In this document: one piece after another, positions 17,701-24,803 of the stretch | Layout of the letters: every line of letters starts with the position of its first letter | How positions within the stretch are numbered: the first letter of the stretch is position 1 | From: Streptomyces rimosus | GTDB taxonomy: Bacteria > Actinomycetota > Actinomycetes > Streptomycetales > Streptomycetaceae | NCBI RefSeq assembly: GCF_008704655.1 | Contig: NZ_CP023688.1 | Location: 186,001 to 250,000, forward strand | Reading direction: 5' to 3' | Length of the DNA stretch: 64,000 nt | Position numbers and translations under genes: made by a program | The notes under the pieces: model-generated | What the model was told of the DNA's origin: nothing | The model's database searches: none | Seen by the model: only the letters and a program-made list of their open reading frames with translations

Positions 17701-19445
17701 AAGTCGGGGGCGCGGCGGGCGGGTACGGAGGGGACGGCGGCCTTACGGGCGGCGGCCGCGTTCCAGGCCACGCCGGGGGCCGCGTCCACCACGCGCTTCT
17801 CGGGCCGGGGCGCCGGAGCGGGAGCGGTGATCTGCTTCGGAGCGGCCTGAACCGGCTTCGGAGCAACCGGCACCGGCTTCGGCCCGCCGGGGAAGAAGCC
17901 CGCCCCGCGCAGTTCCCGCAGCGAGCCGCGCACCGCGTCGGCGATGCATTCGATGTCGCCGTCGGAGTGGGCGGTCGACAGGAAGAAGTTGCGCCATTCC
18001 CACACGTGCACCCCGCGCAGCATGAGGTGGTGGTACAGCAGCTCCATGTCCGCGCGGTGCTCGAAGCGGAACTGGGAGCCGAAGTGGCTCACCCGCAGCG
18101 GGAATTCCTCGTCCTCCAGGAAGCGGTTCAGCGAGCCCGCGAGTTCGCCGGTGCGGGCGTTCAGCCGCTCCTGGAGCCGGGGGCTGTGCTCCTTGAGGTG
18201 GGTCAGCACCGCGCGGGCGGCGACCATCGACACCGGGTGCTGGATGTACGTACCGCCGAAGAACGTGGTGTCGGCGGGCGGGTAGCTGGCGTCCCCGTAC
18301 TGCCAGAAGCCGCCGTCCACCCCGTCCATGATGTCGGCGCGGCCCGCGATGGCGCCGATCGGGAAGCCGCCGCCGAGCAGCTTGCCGTAGGTCGCGAGGT
18401 CGGGGGTGACGCCGTACAGTTCCTGGGCGCCGCGCGGCGCCGGGCGGAAACCCGTCAGCATCTCGTCAAACATGAGCACGATGCCGTGGCGGCGGGTCAG
18501 CTCGCGCAGCTGCCGTACGAATTCGACGGGCTGCAGCGACGGGTGCCGGCTCTGTACGGGTTCGATGATGACCGCGGCGATGTCGTCCGCGTGCGCGGCG
18601 ATGGCCTCCAGGCTCGCGGGGCTGCCGTAGTCGAGCACCAGCAGGTCGGCGACGCTGTTGTGCGGGATGCCGGTGGAGACCGGGACGGTGGTGCGGTCGG
18701 CGCCGGTGCCGGTGGAGCGGCCCAGGACGTTGTCGGCGTGGCCGTGGTAGGCGCCGTGGAAGGTGACGATACGGCTGCGGCCGGTGGCGGCGCGGGCGAG
18801 CCGGATCGCGGCGGAGTTCGCCTCCGTACCGGAGTTGGCGAACGCCACCCGCTGCATGCCGGTCAGCTCCGCCAGCAGTTCGGCGGCCTCGCCGGTCTCG
18901 ACGTTGCGCGGGCCGAGCTGGATGCCGCGGGACAGGTGCTCGCGGACCGCCTCGCTCACGAACTCGGGCTCGTGGCCGAAGAGGAGGACGCCGAAGCCCA
19001 TGGTGATGTCGACATAGCGGTTGCCGTCGACGTCCTCCAGCCAGGAGCCGCGGGCCCGGCGGCCGGCGATCGGGTACAGCATCTCCTTGGTCTTGCTGCG
19101 GAAGCCGACGACGGCGCGGCTGTCCGCCAGCACCCGGCGGTAGCGCTGGGCGATCTCCTTGGAGGTGGCGGTCTTGGCCGTGTAGCGGCGTACCAGGTCG
19201 TCGAGGTGGGCCTGCTGGGCCTCGGAGGCGGAGCCGCCCACCATGCCGGAGGCCCGGGCGACGGTCACCCGGGGGCCGTGTACGCGCTGCCGCTGCTCGG
19301 CGGCCGGTTCCTCCCGCGCCGCCGGCTGCTCCGTGTTGGCGGTCCCGGCCGCCGCCTCGATCCGCTGCGCGATCTGCCGGGAGAGGTCGGCCATGGCGGC
19401 CAGGTCCTGGTCCACCGCCGCGGTCGCGGCGCTCAGGCCGGTCAC
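11799..19445 (-). CDS. Hybrid assembly-line enzyme: aminotransferase-monooxygenase-C-A-T-C
   Basis: A 2548-residue protein. Residues 1-60 are a helical docking region. Residues ~90-510 are a class III (GSA-type) aminotransferase with FDEMLTGFR and the PLP lysine in YGKLLGGGFPIGA near 353. Residues ~580-900 are a luciferase-like FMN monooxygenase of the natural-product type (MPERHFHSFGG). A condensation domain follows (HHIVVDA near 1107), then adenylation (TSGSTG near 1602; residues by eye D-A-L-I-L-G-V-V-L, no confident substrate), a carrier (GGHSIAA near 2037) and a last condensation domain (HHSTCDG near 2252). There is no thioesterase. The aminotransferase should turn the beta-keto thioester from the PKS into a beta-amine, and the monooxygenase hydroxylate its alpha carbon, as in microginin synthesis. 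The GTG start overlaps the PKS stop by 4 bp. Confidence 0.95.
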   Translation of the reverse strand: MTGLSAATAAVDQDLAAMADLSRQIAQRIEAAAGTANTEQPAAREEPAAEQRQRVHGPRVTVARASGMVGGSASEAQQAHLDDLVRRYTAKTATSKEIAQRYRRVLADSRAVVGFRSKTKEMLYPIAGRRARGSWLEDVDGNRYVDITMGFGVLLFGHEPEFVSEAVREHLSRGIQLGPRNVETGEAAELLAELTGMQRVAFANSGTEANSAAIRLARAATGRSRIVTFHGAYHGHADNVLGRSTGTGADRTTVPVSTGIPHNSVADLLVLDYGSPASLEAIAAHADDIAAVIIEPVQSRHPSLQPVEFVRQLRELTRRHGIVLMFDEMLTGFRPAPRGAQELYGVTPDLATYGKLLGGGFPIGAIAGRADIMDGVDGGFWQYGDASYPPADTTFFGGTYIQHPVSMVAARAVLTHLKEHSPRLQERLNARTGELAGSLNRFLEDEEFPLRVSHFGSQFRFEHRADMELLYHHLMLRGVHVWEWRNFFLSTAHSDGDIECIADAVRGSLRELRGAGFFPGGPKPVPVAPKPVQAAPKQITAPAPAPRPEKRVVDAAPGVAWNAAAARKAAVPSVPARRAPDFSIYFFGDYPQDDAGPATGQGKYDHILETARFADQHGFHALWMPERHFHSFGGLFPNPVVLVAALARETRRIRLNAGSVVLPLHDPVRVAEEWSMADNLSGGRVGIGCAGGWHANDFVFFPERFGRHKEMMYDQVAQVRRLWRGEAVRRAGGDGETEVRLFPRPVQDAPPMYTAVVGNPDSYAAAARHDVGVVTNLMTQSVEQLAENIALYRRTRAEHGLDPDAGRVAVLLHTYLAADHRTARTEAYEPLARYMRASLSLFGNVANSLGHNVDLAALSEDDLDVLFHRAYERYCDQRALIGTADTVAPVVDAVGAAGADEIVSLVDFGVAPDALRTGLTHIDTLRRRYHEPRADVRTTPRPSARRTAPPVRTTVEAPVAPVGTTIEEPVHESAAPLSPGQQRIWFLERMLPGRTAYNETKAIRLDGPLDVPALRTALRGLVARHEGLRTVFREIDDEPCQLVRPPSAPDFAVLDRTDAGPAGEDAAIRAVLEAESARRFDLVDGPLFVTRLIKLGEERHVLVFSLHHIVVDAASASVLARDLSALYRAAHDGSDPGLPALTSTYADHARAQLSTSADSRGAAALKYWLGTLGGELPVLELPCDRPRPAAMTSNGRAVFHRLDPELSARLRDLSRQRRGTLFMTLLAGFIAMLHRVTGQRDIVVGTPISDRPQGTEDLLGFFVNTLALRFDLSGDPDFGAFLDRVRGVALDAYDHADVPFETVVRELAPARTTDRTPVFQVLAEFESSDPFRFDLPGVRATVIDAGPDKALTDLAVYFTDQPEGIRCHLEYNTDLFDADTVDGFFDTFRDLLEAAVRDPRTPLSRLGVRETRRAESPAVTTAPTVEPVPAEWQQGPARPVARATVHELIARRAADAPYRTAVRCGDDLLSYRDLDTRAERLATAIRERRAPAPAGSGTDEVVALWLPRSADLVVAMLAVLKSGRAYVPLDPSLGRARAATVIAECGARILLSTGAEADALDLPAGVTVIDVTDRPGPGRTADRAADGTATAGPESLCYVIYTSGSTGTPKGVAVPHRSVVDLCQWHHKRFAFTSADRSALVCSQSFDASVLEIWPALTAGASVVIADDTVRTDPLTLARWYARERVTFSILPTALGEALLSLPPAEQPPLRHLLLGGDVLRTRPHPDVAYETVNVYGPTETTVLCTTETVGPRTPETGTAAIPIGRPADNVRLRVLDASGAPVPQGAVGELYVGGPGVARGYLGAPELTEERFGADPCGSRGMGAGGGGPADTVYYRTGDLVCWTEDGALEFRGRLDDQVKIRGYRVEPEETARALNALDGVREAAVLARRTSRGEAYLAAYAVPAERIAEDTTTAAGRQAYADRLARDLASRLPDYLVPRSWAVLGALPLAGNGKLERAALPDPEIVTGARPSAVRAAVERSGGERFGTTRPAAGTGAGTGLRTRLEGRLRALWAEEFDLTADAIGPETSFFDLGGHSIAAIRLVNRAREVFGQEYPMVRFYQEPTVRAMAAYLAGESTDAGEAAADGDTADSGEPGEPARAADTAAEVVGRAPATFQQRNFIEQHHRHALPQVFNVALRITLTGDLDIPALRTALTQLCARHESLRTRFVKDGEEWWQEILRPRPVDLTVEDLTGPGDTADGSVAEADEAEVKRISAEVAETRFDLAEGVAPKLRLLRTGPSTWVLLFLLHHSTCDGWAVSILLSDFAALYGAAVTGEPHTLASTVPQPTEYARWQRETIGDKADQRVLKYWARELEGASFPHGLPLDRPRPETLSGQGRVVLFHVGADVRADVERLARKCGTTPYAVTIAALGRLAGKLSGKPETVVFVSYANRERRAFESLMACTVAGFPLRVRTAAEETFTGLVRRVTLATTEAIDHVMPLRRLAKALREDLGVEIPDRVPLGFQYQNSLETDIELPGVTAAVEDLAVPASRSEFNLGLVPAGDALAGYVEYSTDLWDHATIEGWAADYVSLLAEEVRAALAE

Positions 19446-22400
19446 TGCCCGCCCGCCTTTCCGTTGGACACGGCGCCGCCGGTCAGGGCGCTGGTCGCCT
19501 GCGCGGTCAGCAGCTGGGAGAGCTGGTGGATCTGGGACATCATCTGGAGCTGGATCTGGGAGAGCTGCTGCACCTGGCGGACGAGGTCGGTCAGCTCGGC
19601 GCGTGTGACCGGGTGTTCCGGGCCTGGCGGCACGGCGGGCGCGGACTCCTGGGCGCGTACGGGCTCGGCGGGCGCCGCGGCGACAGGCGGTTCGTGGCGT
19701 ACGGGCTCCTCGGTGATGGGCGGTTCGTACCGTACGGGCTCCTCGGCGACCGGCGGCTCGTGGCGTACGGGCTCCTCGGCAACGGCCTCACCCGATCCGG
19801 CCCAAGCACCGGAAGCACCCGAACCGCCCGGCATCCCCGAACCACCCGCTCCCCCCACCATCCGCCCCACGATCAGCTCCGTCAGCTGCCCCGGAGTGCT
19901 CGCCTCCTCGAACAGTTCCCGCATCGCGACCTTGACCCGGTGTTCCTGCTCCAGCTCGCGCAGCACGCTGATCATTTGCAGGGAGTCCGCACCGAGGTCG
20001 AAGAAGGAGGTGTCCCCGGTGACCGCGGCCGCGTCGTGCCCGAGGTGCTTGGCCACCAACTCGATGACGTGCGCGAGCACCCGCCCGAACACTGCCTCGT
20101 CCTGTGCCACGTCTTCCTCTTCTCTCGATGGTTCTCGCAGGGGTTGTTGACCGGCCGGGACGACGGTGGGCCGGGGTCCCGTCCAGTGGTCGGTGTGCTG
20201 GAAGCGGTAGCCGGGCAGTGCGGTTCTGCGGCCGCCGGTTCCGGCCAGCAGGACCGGCCAGGCCAGGTCCGCGCCCGTGCAGTGCAGTCGCGCCACCGCG
20301 TCCCAGAAGGGGCCGGTCCCGGCGCCGCGGCGCAGCGTCGGCACCGCCCGTACGGTGGGCAGGGCGGTACGGGCGAGGCCGCTGAGCGTGGTGTGGGGGC
20401 CGAGTTCGACCAGTGCCGCGGGGCCGGTGTCGCCGAGCGTGCGCAGCACCGCGTCGTACCGCACCGGCTCGCGTGTCTGCCGTACGAAGTAGTCGGCGTC
20501 CGGTACCCAGCCGGGCTCGTGCAGGCGCCCGTCGAGGCCGCTGACGAAGCCGGTCGTGACGGGCCGGAAGGCGACGCCGTCGAGCAGTTCCCGGAACTTG
20601 TCCAGGACCGGGTCCATCAGCGCGGTGTGGAAGGCGCGCGTCACCGGCAGCCGCTGTCCGGGGATGCCGCGCTCCTCCAGGAGGGCCGACAGCCGGTCCA
20701 CGGCCGTGACGGGTCCGGCGAGCACGTGCCGCTGTTCTCCGTTGACGACCGCGAGTTCGAGGCCGGCGATCTCTGCGGCCAGGTTTTCGGCGGTCCGCAG
20801 GTCCGCGGACACCGCGGCCATTGCGCCGGGAGCACAGTGCTCCTGCATCAGCCGGCCGCGCTCCGCGGTGAGCCGCAGGCCGTCCTCGACGGACAGGGCA
20901 CCCGCCGCGCAGAGGGCCGCGTACTCGCCGACGCTGTGTCCGGCGACGGCGTCCGGCACGATGCCCGCCTGGCGCCAGAGTCCGGTGAGCGCGTATTGCA
21001 GGGCGAAGAGGGCCGGTTGGGCGATGCGGGTGTTTTCGGTGGTGGCGCGGTCGGCGATGGGGTCGAGGAGCACGTCGAGCAGGGAGCTGCCGTATAACCG
21101 CTGGTGGTGGCGCTCGCAGGTGTTGAGCAGGTCGCGTACGACGGTGAAGCGCTCGTACAGCGGCTGTGCCATGCCGGGGTACGGGCTGCCCTGGCCGGTG
21201 AATTGGAAGGCGATGCCCGCGCGCGCTTCCCGAGGGGCTTCGCCGGTCGTTACGGCGGCGGGCCCGGCCGGGGCGCCGGTGCCCGCGAGCCAGCTGTCCA
21301 GGGCCGCGGCGAGGCTCGCCGGGTCCGTGCCGCGGACCGCCAGGCGGTGCCGGTGGTGGATGCGTCCCGCAGCGGTGGTCACCAGATCGGCGAGGTTCAT
21401 GTCAGGGTGGCGCGTCAAGTGGTCGCGCAGAGCCTCTGCATTGGCCGTACGGGCGGCCTCCGACTGGCCGGACAGGACGACAATGCCCGGAGGGGCCACT
21501 GTGGCGGAGCGGGGCGCGGGCTCGGGGGCCTGTTCCACGATGACGTGGACGTTGGTGCCGCCGACGCCCAGCGACGTGACGCCCGCCCGGCGGGGTGTGT
21601 CGCCCTGCGGCCAGGGGCGGGCGGTCTCGGGGATGTAGAAGGGGCTGTTGTCGAGGTCGAGCGCGGGGTTCGGCTCGCTGAAGTTGGCCATCGGCGGGAT
21701 GACGCCGTGTTTGAGGACGAGCAGCGTCTTGATGAAGCTCGCCAGTCCCGAGGCCACGTCGAGGTGGCCGATGTTGGCCTTGATCGAGCCGAGGGCGCAG
21801 TAGCCGGTGCGGTCGGTGTCGGCGCGGTACGCGGAAACGGCGCCCTCGAATTCGATCGGGTCGCCCTTGAGCGTGCCCGTGCCGTGGGTTTCGAGGTAGC
21901 CGACGGTGTCCGCGCCGATGCCCGCGTGCTCCAGCGCACGGCGGATCGCGGCGCGCTGGCCCGCCGCGCTCGGCGCGGTGTACGCCTGTTTGGACGCGCC
22001 GTCGTTGGTGACGCCCCAGCCGCGGATGACGCCGTGGATCGTGTCGCCGTCGGCGACCGCCCGGTCCAGGCGTTTGAGGACGACGGCGGCGACACCGGTG
22101 CCGCCCACCGTGCCGTCCGCCCCGGCGTCGAAGGCGCGCAGGCGGCCGCTCTTGGAGAGGATGGAGCCCTTGACGTACTCGTAGCCCAGCACCTGCGGTA
22201 CGTGGACGGCCGTGGCGCCCGCCAGCGCGATGTCGCTGTCGCCGGTGACCACCGACTGCGCGGCCGTCTGGAGGGCCACCAGCGAGCTGGAGCAGCCGGT
22301 CTGGACGCTGACGGCGGGGCCGGTGAGGTCGAGGCGGAAGGACACGCGGGTGGCGGTGAAGTCGGTGTAGTTGCCGACCATGACCTGCATCCGGGAGAGC

Positions 22401-22843
22401 CAGTCGTCGCCGATGGGGCTCTTCAGGACGTTGTTCAGGAGGTAGTTCTCCATCGTGTACAGGTGGTATCCGGTGGTGGCGAAGACACCGGTGCGCAGCC
22501 CGTCGCGTTCTCGCGGATAGCCGGAGTCCTCCAGGGCGTGGTAGGCGCACTCCAGGAACATCCGGTGCTGCGGGTCGGTGAGCCGTGCCTCCCGTACGCT
22601 CATGCCGAAGAACGGGGCGTCGAACCCGGCGATGTCGTGCAGGATGCCGCTGGCGCCGACGAAGTCGTCCGCCCGGTACTTCTCGGCGGGTACGCCGGCG
22701 GCTTCCAGTTCCGCTTCGGTGAACCGCCGTACGCAGTCCCGCCCGATGCGGACGGCCCGCCAGAACTCCTCGGGGGTGTCGGCCCCCGGGAAGCGGAAGG
22801 CCATGCCGATGACCGCGACGCGCGCGTCGGCCGGTGCGTTCAT
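19442..22843 (-). CDS. Type I polyketide synthase, KS-AT-ACP
   Basis: A 1133-residue single-module PKS. The ketosynthase (residues ~7-430) has its active Cys in TGCSSSL near 186, plus ETHGTGT and KANIGHLD histidines. The acyltransferase (~540-860) has GHSVGEYAAL near 636 and RAFH in the extender-selecting position, which fits malonyl-CoA. The ACP has its Ser in LGADSLQM near 951. There is no reductase, so the beta-keto group is left for the aminotransferase of the next protein. Three 11-residue repeats and a Gln/Leu-rich helix follow the ACP, the helix probably docking to the next enzyme. No loading domain is present, so an acyl starter must arrive from elsewhere. It is coupled by 4-bp overlaps to the MFS gene upstream and the aminotransferase/NRPS gene downstream. 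Leu583 is encoded by TTA. Confidence 0.95.
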   Translation of the reverse strand: MNAPADARVAVIGMAFRFPGADTPEEFWRAVRIGRDCVRRFTEAELEAAGVPAEKYRADDFVGASGILHDIAGFDAPFFGMSVREARLTDPQHRMFLECAYHALEDSGYPRERDGLRTGVFATTGYHLYTMENYLLNNVLKSPIGDDWLSRMQVMVGNYTDFTATRVSFRLDLTGPAVSVQTGCSSSLVALQTAAQSVVTGDSDIALAGATAVHVPQVLGYEYVKGSILSKSGRLRAFDAGADGTVGGTGVAAVVLKRLDRAVADGDTIHGVIRGWGVTNDGASKQAYTAPSAAGQRAAIRRALEHAGIGADTVGYLETHGTGTLKGDPIEFEGAVSAYRADTDRTGYCALGSIKANIGHLDVASGLASFIKTLLVLKHGVIPPMANFSEPNPALDLDNSPFYIPETARPWPQGDTPRRAGVTSLGVGGTNVHVIVEQAPEPAPRSATVAPPGIVVLSGQSEAARTANAEALRDHLTRHPDMNLADLVTTAAGRIHHRHRLAVRGTDPASLAAALDSWLAGTGAPAGPAAVTTGEAPREARAGIAFQFTGQGSPYPGMAQPLYERFTVVRDLLNTCERHHQRLYGSSLLDVLLDPIADRATTENTRIAQPALFALQYALTGLWRQAGIVPDAVAGHSVGEYAALCAAGALSVEDGLRLTAERGRLMQEHCAPGAMAAVSADLRTAENLAAEIAGLELAVVNGEQRHVLAGPVTAVDRLSALLEERGIPGQRLPVTRAFHTALMDPVLDKFRELLDGVAFRPVTTGFVSGLDGRLHEPGWVPDADYFVRQTREPVRYDAVLRTLGDTGPAALVELGPHTTLSGLARTALPTVRAVPTLRRGAGTGPFWDAVARLHCTGADLAWPVLLAGTGGRRTALPGYRFQHTDHWTGPRPTVVPAGQQPLREPSREEEDVAQDEAVFGRVLAHVIELVAKHLGHDAAAVTGDTSFFDLGADSLQMISVLRELEQEHRVKVAMRELFEEASTPGQLTELIVGRMVGGAGGSGMPGGSGASGAWAGSGEAVAEEPVRHEPPVAEEPVRYEPPITEEPVRHEPPVAAAPAEPVRAQESAPAVPPGPEHPVTRAELTDLVRQVQQLSQIQLQMMSQIHQLSQLLTAQATSALTGGAVSNGKAGGQ
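19679..19777 (-). repeat. Three tandem 33-bp units in the PKS gene
   Basis: Encodes EEPVRHEPPVA, EEPVRYEPPIT and EEPVRHEPPVA in the linker after the ACP. The units are nearly identical in DNA, so the expansion is recent. It probably forms an extended, charged spacer. Confidence 0.85.
21095..21097 (-). promoter_or_regulatory. TTA leucine codon in the PKS gene
   Basis: The codon for Leu583 (QRLYGSS) is TTA; position 21097 is an exact multiple of three from the start codon. In Streptomyces TTA is read only by the bldA tRNA, made late in growth, so translation of this operon may be developmentally gated. The other TAA strings I found on the plus strand inside the two NRPS genes and the MFS gene are out of frame. 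Confidence 0.8.
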
Positions 22844-24123
22844 GAGGTGCCGCCCTCCGCGGCGGTCACTTCCCGGCCGGGCGCCGGGCCGCCGCTCTCC
22901 CGGGCCGGTGGGTCCTTCGGGAACAGCGCGCGTCCCCGGGACAGCACCACGAGCAGGGCGACGCACAGCACGATGGCCAGGCCCTGGAACGCGCCGACCA
23001 CCTGGAGCGGCGAGTAGCGCTCCAGCAGCGCGGCGCTGACGATCATGCCCAGGCCGAAGCCGCTGTTCTCGGCCGAGGCGGACAGGCCGAAGAGGCGGCC
23101 GCGCTGCTCGTCGGGGGCGGCCTGGAGCCGGGAGACATACGCGATCTCCGTGAAGCCGTCGGCCATGCCGGCGACGAGCGCGGCGACCGCGGCGGGGACG
23201 GCCGGCAGGCCGCTGAAGACCACGATGAACGCCGCCGACATCACACAGGAACCGAGGGCGAAGGCGCGCTCCCCCGGCGACCACCCGGTCTTGCGGGTGC
23301 GGCGGGAGCAGACCTGCTGCGCGACGATGTTGCCGATCGCCCAGGTCGCCCAGAACTGGCTGACGAAGGTGGCCGGATGCGACGGGTCCAGAGCGCTGGA
23401 GTAGATGGGCAGCGCGACGTTGTGCGACGAGGAGCCGAGGCCGTCGGCGGCGCGGACCGCCACCATCACGGCCAGCAGGGGTGCCGCTTTCAGGAGCGCG
23501 AGGGAAGCCCAGCGGCCGGTGCCCGCGGCGTCCGCCGCCGTGCTCCCGGCCGCGTCGTGCCCGGCGGCGGCCCGGGTACGGATGGGCAGCAGGAACAGGA
23601 TCGTCGCGGAGACCGCGAAGGTGCCGGCGTCCAGCGCGAAGGCGGCGGTGTAGCCGAACTCCGCGACGACCACGCCGGCCGACGCGAAGCCGGCGATCAT
23701 GGCCAGCGACCGGCCGGTCACCAGCAGGCCGTTGGCCCGGGTCCGCAGATCGGCGCCGACGATCTCCGGGACGCTGCTGCGCAGCGCCACCTGGGAGAGC
23801 GTCGAGCAGGCGCCGGTTCCCACGGCCAGCGCGAAGAGCAGCGCGACGCGGGCGCCGTCGGGTGCGAGCAGCAGCACCACCAGGGCGGCGGCCTGGGTCA
23901 CGTCCGCGCACACCATCAACCGCTTGCGGTCGTAGCGCGACACCAGGCGGCCGCTGACGAACCCGGACAGGACGCTGGTGATCAGGCGTACGGCCATGAA
24001 CAGACCGGCGGTCAGCGCGCTGCCCGTCACCTGGTAGACGAAGACGTTCAGCGCCACCATGTTCAGATAACTGCCGTACGCGGAGATGGCGTTGCCGACG
24101 ACGAGCAGCCGGAAGTGCCCCAC
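22840..24123 (-). CDS. MFS transporter (DHA3-like exporter)
   Basis: A 427-residue, roughly 12-helix major facilitator protein, first gene of the PKS/NRPS operon and probably the exporter or self-resistance protein for its product. The first helix region is FRLLVVGNAISAYGSYLNMV, followed by GLFMAVRLITSVLSGFVSGRL and the loop motif SRYDRKRLMVCAD between helices 2 and 3. I start at the GTG giving VGHFRLL because AGGGGGA lies 9 bases upstream and this gives the normal family length. An ATG at 24228 would add 35 unlikely residues. It ends in an ATGA overlap with the PKS gene. Confidence 0.9.
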   Translation of the reverse strand: MGHFRLLVVGNAISAYGSYLNMVALNVFVYQVTGSALTAGLFMAVRLITSVLSGFVSGRLVSRYDRKRLMVCADVTQAAALVVLLLAPDGARVALLFALAVGTGACSTLSQVALRSSVPEIVGADLRTRANGLLVTGRSLAMIAGFASAGVVVAEFGYTAAFALDAGTFAVSATILFLLPIRTRAAAGHDAAGSTAADAAGTGRWASLALLKAAPLLAVMVAVRAADGLGSSSHNVALPIYSSALDPSHPATFVSQFWATWAIGNIVAQQVCSRRTRKTGWSPGERAFALGSCVMSAAFIVVFSGLPAVPAAVAALVAGMADGFTEIAYVSRLQAAPDEQRGRLFGLSASAENSGFGLGMIVSAALLERYSPLQVVGAFQGLAIVLCVALLVVLSRGRALFPKDPPARESGGPAPGREVTAAEGGTS

Positions 24124-24291
24124 TCTGGATGTCCCCCTTAACGCCCGGTGCCGTCCTGCGGCCCCCGCGCCGACGGCGGAGGCGTCAATACGGTCGCCCG
24201 GTTCGCGGGGCGCCTGGAGACGCATCATCCGGTGACTTGACCCGCGCTTTACCCGGCGTGTAGGGGCCGGCCGGACGGGCCGCCGGACTCC

Positions 24292-24320
24292 TTGCGTTTT
24301 GCCGCGTCCGTGGTTAGATC
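24292..24320 (+). promoter_or_regulatory. Candidate promoter for the LuxR-type gene
   Basis: TTGCGT and TAGATC are separated by 17 bp inside a local AT-richer patch of the interval between the MFS and luxR-type genes. Transcription would start near 24327 and leave a leader of about 255 nt. Assigned by eye. Confidence 0.3.
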
Positions 24321-24401
24321 AATCCGCATGTCACGGGGGGTGTGCCATCCTCGCGCGACACCGTCGGCAGTTCCGCTCCGCAACGCGCGGGAGGGTGCAC
24401 C

Positions 24402-24527
24402 ATGGCCGGTCCCGCACGGGCCGTTCCCCCTGGCGACGAGCCGATGAGCCCGTACGGGCCCCACCGGGCGGCGGCCGTACCACGGCCTCGTCCCGCCCCG
24501 CCCGCGCCGCCGGACCGACCGTCCTGA
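24402..24527 (+). CDS. Possible small Pro-rich leader ORF
   Basis: A 41-codon frame starting MAGPARAVPPGDEP with GGGAGGG 6 bases before the ATG, 54 bp ahead of the LuxR-type gene. The product is Pro/Arg/Ala-rich with no recognisable fold. It may be a leader peptide or chance; the good ribosome-binding site is the only support. Confidence 0.25.
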   Translation: MAGPARAVPPGDEPMSPYGPHRAAAVPRPRPAPPAPPDRPS

Positions 24528-24581
24528 CGTCCGCGGGCCGCCGGACCTTCCCTGCTCCTCCGTCACCCCCTTGGAGAAGAG

Positions 24582-24803
24582 ATGTCGGATCACAGTGCGC
24601 ACACCATGTCACCGGTGCTGTCCCCGCGGGAGCGGGAGGTGCTGTCGTACATCGCCGACGGTCTGACGTACGACCAGACGGCCAGGCGGCTGGGTATCAG
24701 CGTCCACACGGTCAGCACGTATCTGCGCCGTATACGGGCCAAGCACCCGGCGCCGACGCTCGCCCACCTCGTACGGCTGGGCCTGGCGCAGCACCGCGGC
24801 TGA
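24582..24803 (+). CDS. HTH-only LuxR-family protein
   Basis: A 73-residue protein that is little more than a LuxR-type helix-turn-helix: LSPREREVLSYIADGLTYDQ, then ARRLGISVHTVSTYLRRI. No receiver, ATPase or ligand domain precedes it. GGAGAAG lies 5 bases before the ATG. It stands between the divergent PKS/NRPS operon and the carotenoid genes and could regulate either. In size it resembles stand-alone LuxR helix-turn-helix proteins such as GerE. Confidence 0.85.
   Translation: MSDHSAHTMSPVLSPREREVLSYIADGLTYDQTARRLGISVHTVSTYLRRIRAKHPAPTLAHLVRLGLAQHRG

Noticed and set aside
15108..20150. A 1680-codon open frame on the plus strand, and similar very long frames opposite both NRPS genes (for example 44019-48362 and 56673-61325)
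   Set aside because: They are antisense to genes with complete domain motifs; GC-rich DNA leaves such frames open by chance, and their translations are Arg/Gly/Val-rich with no domains.
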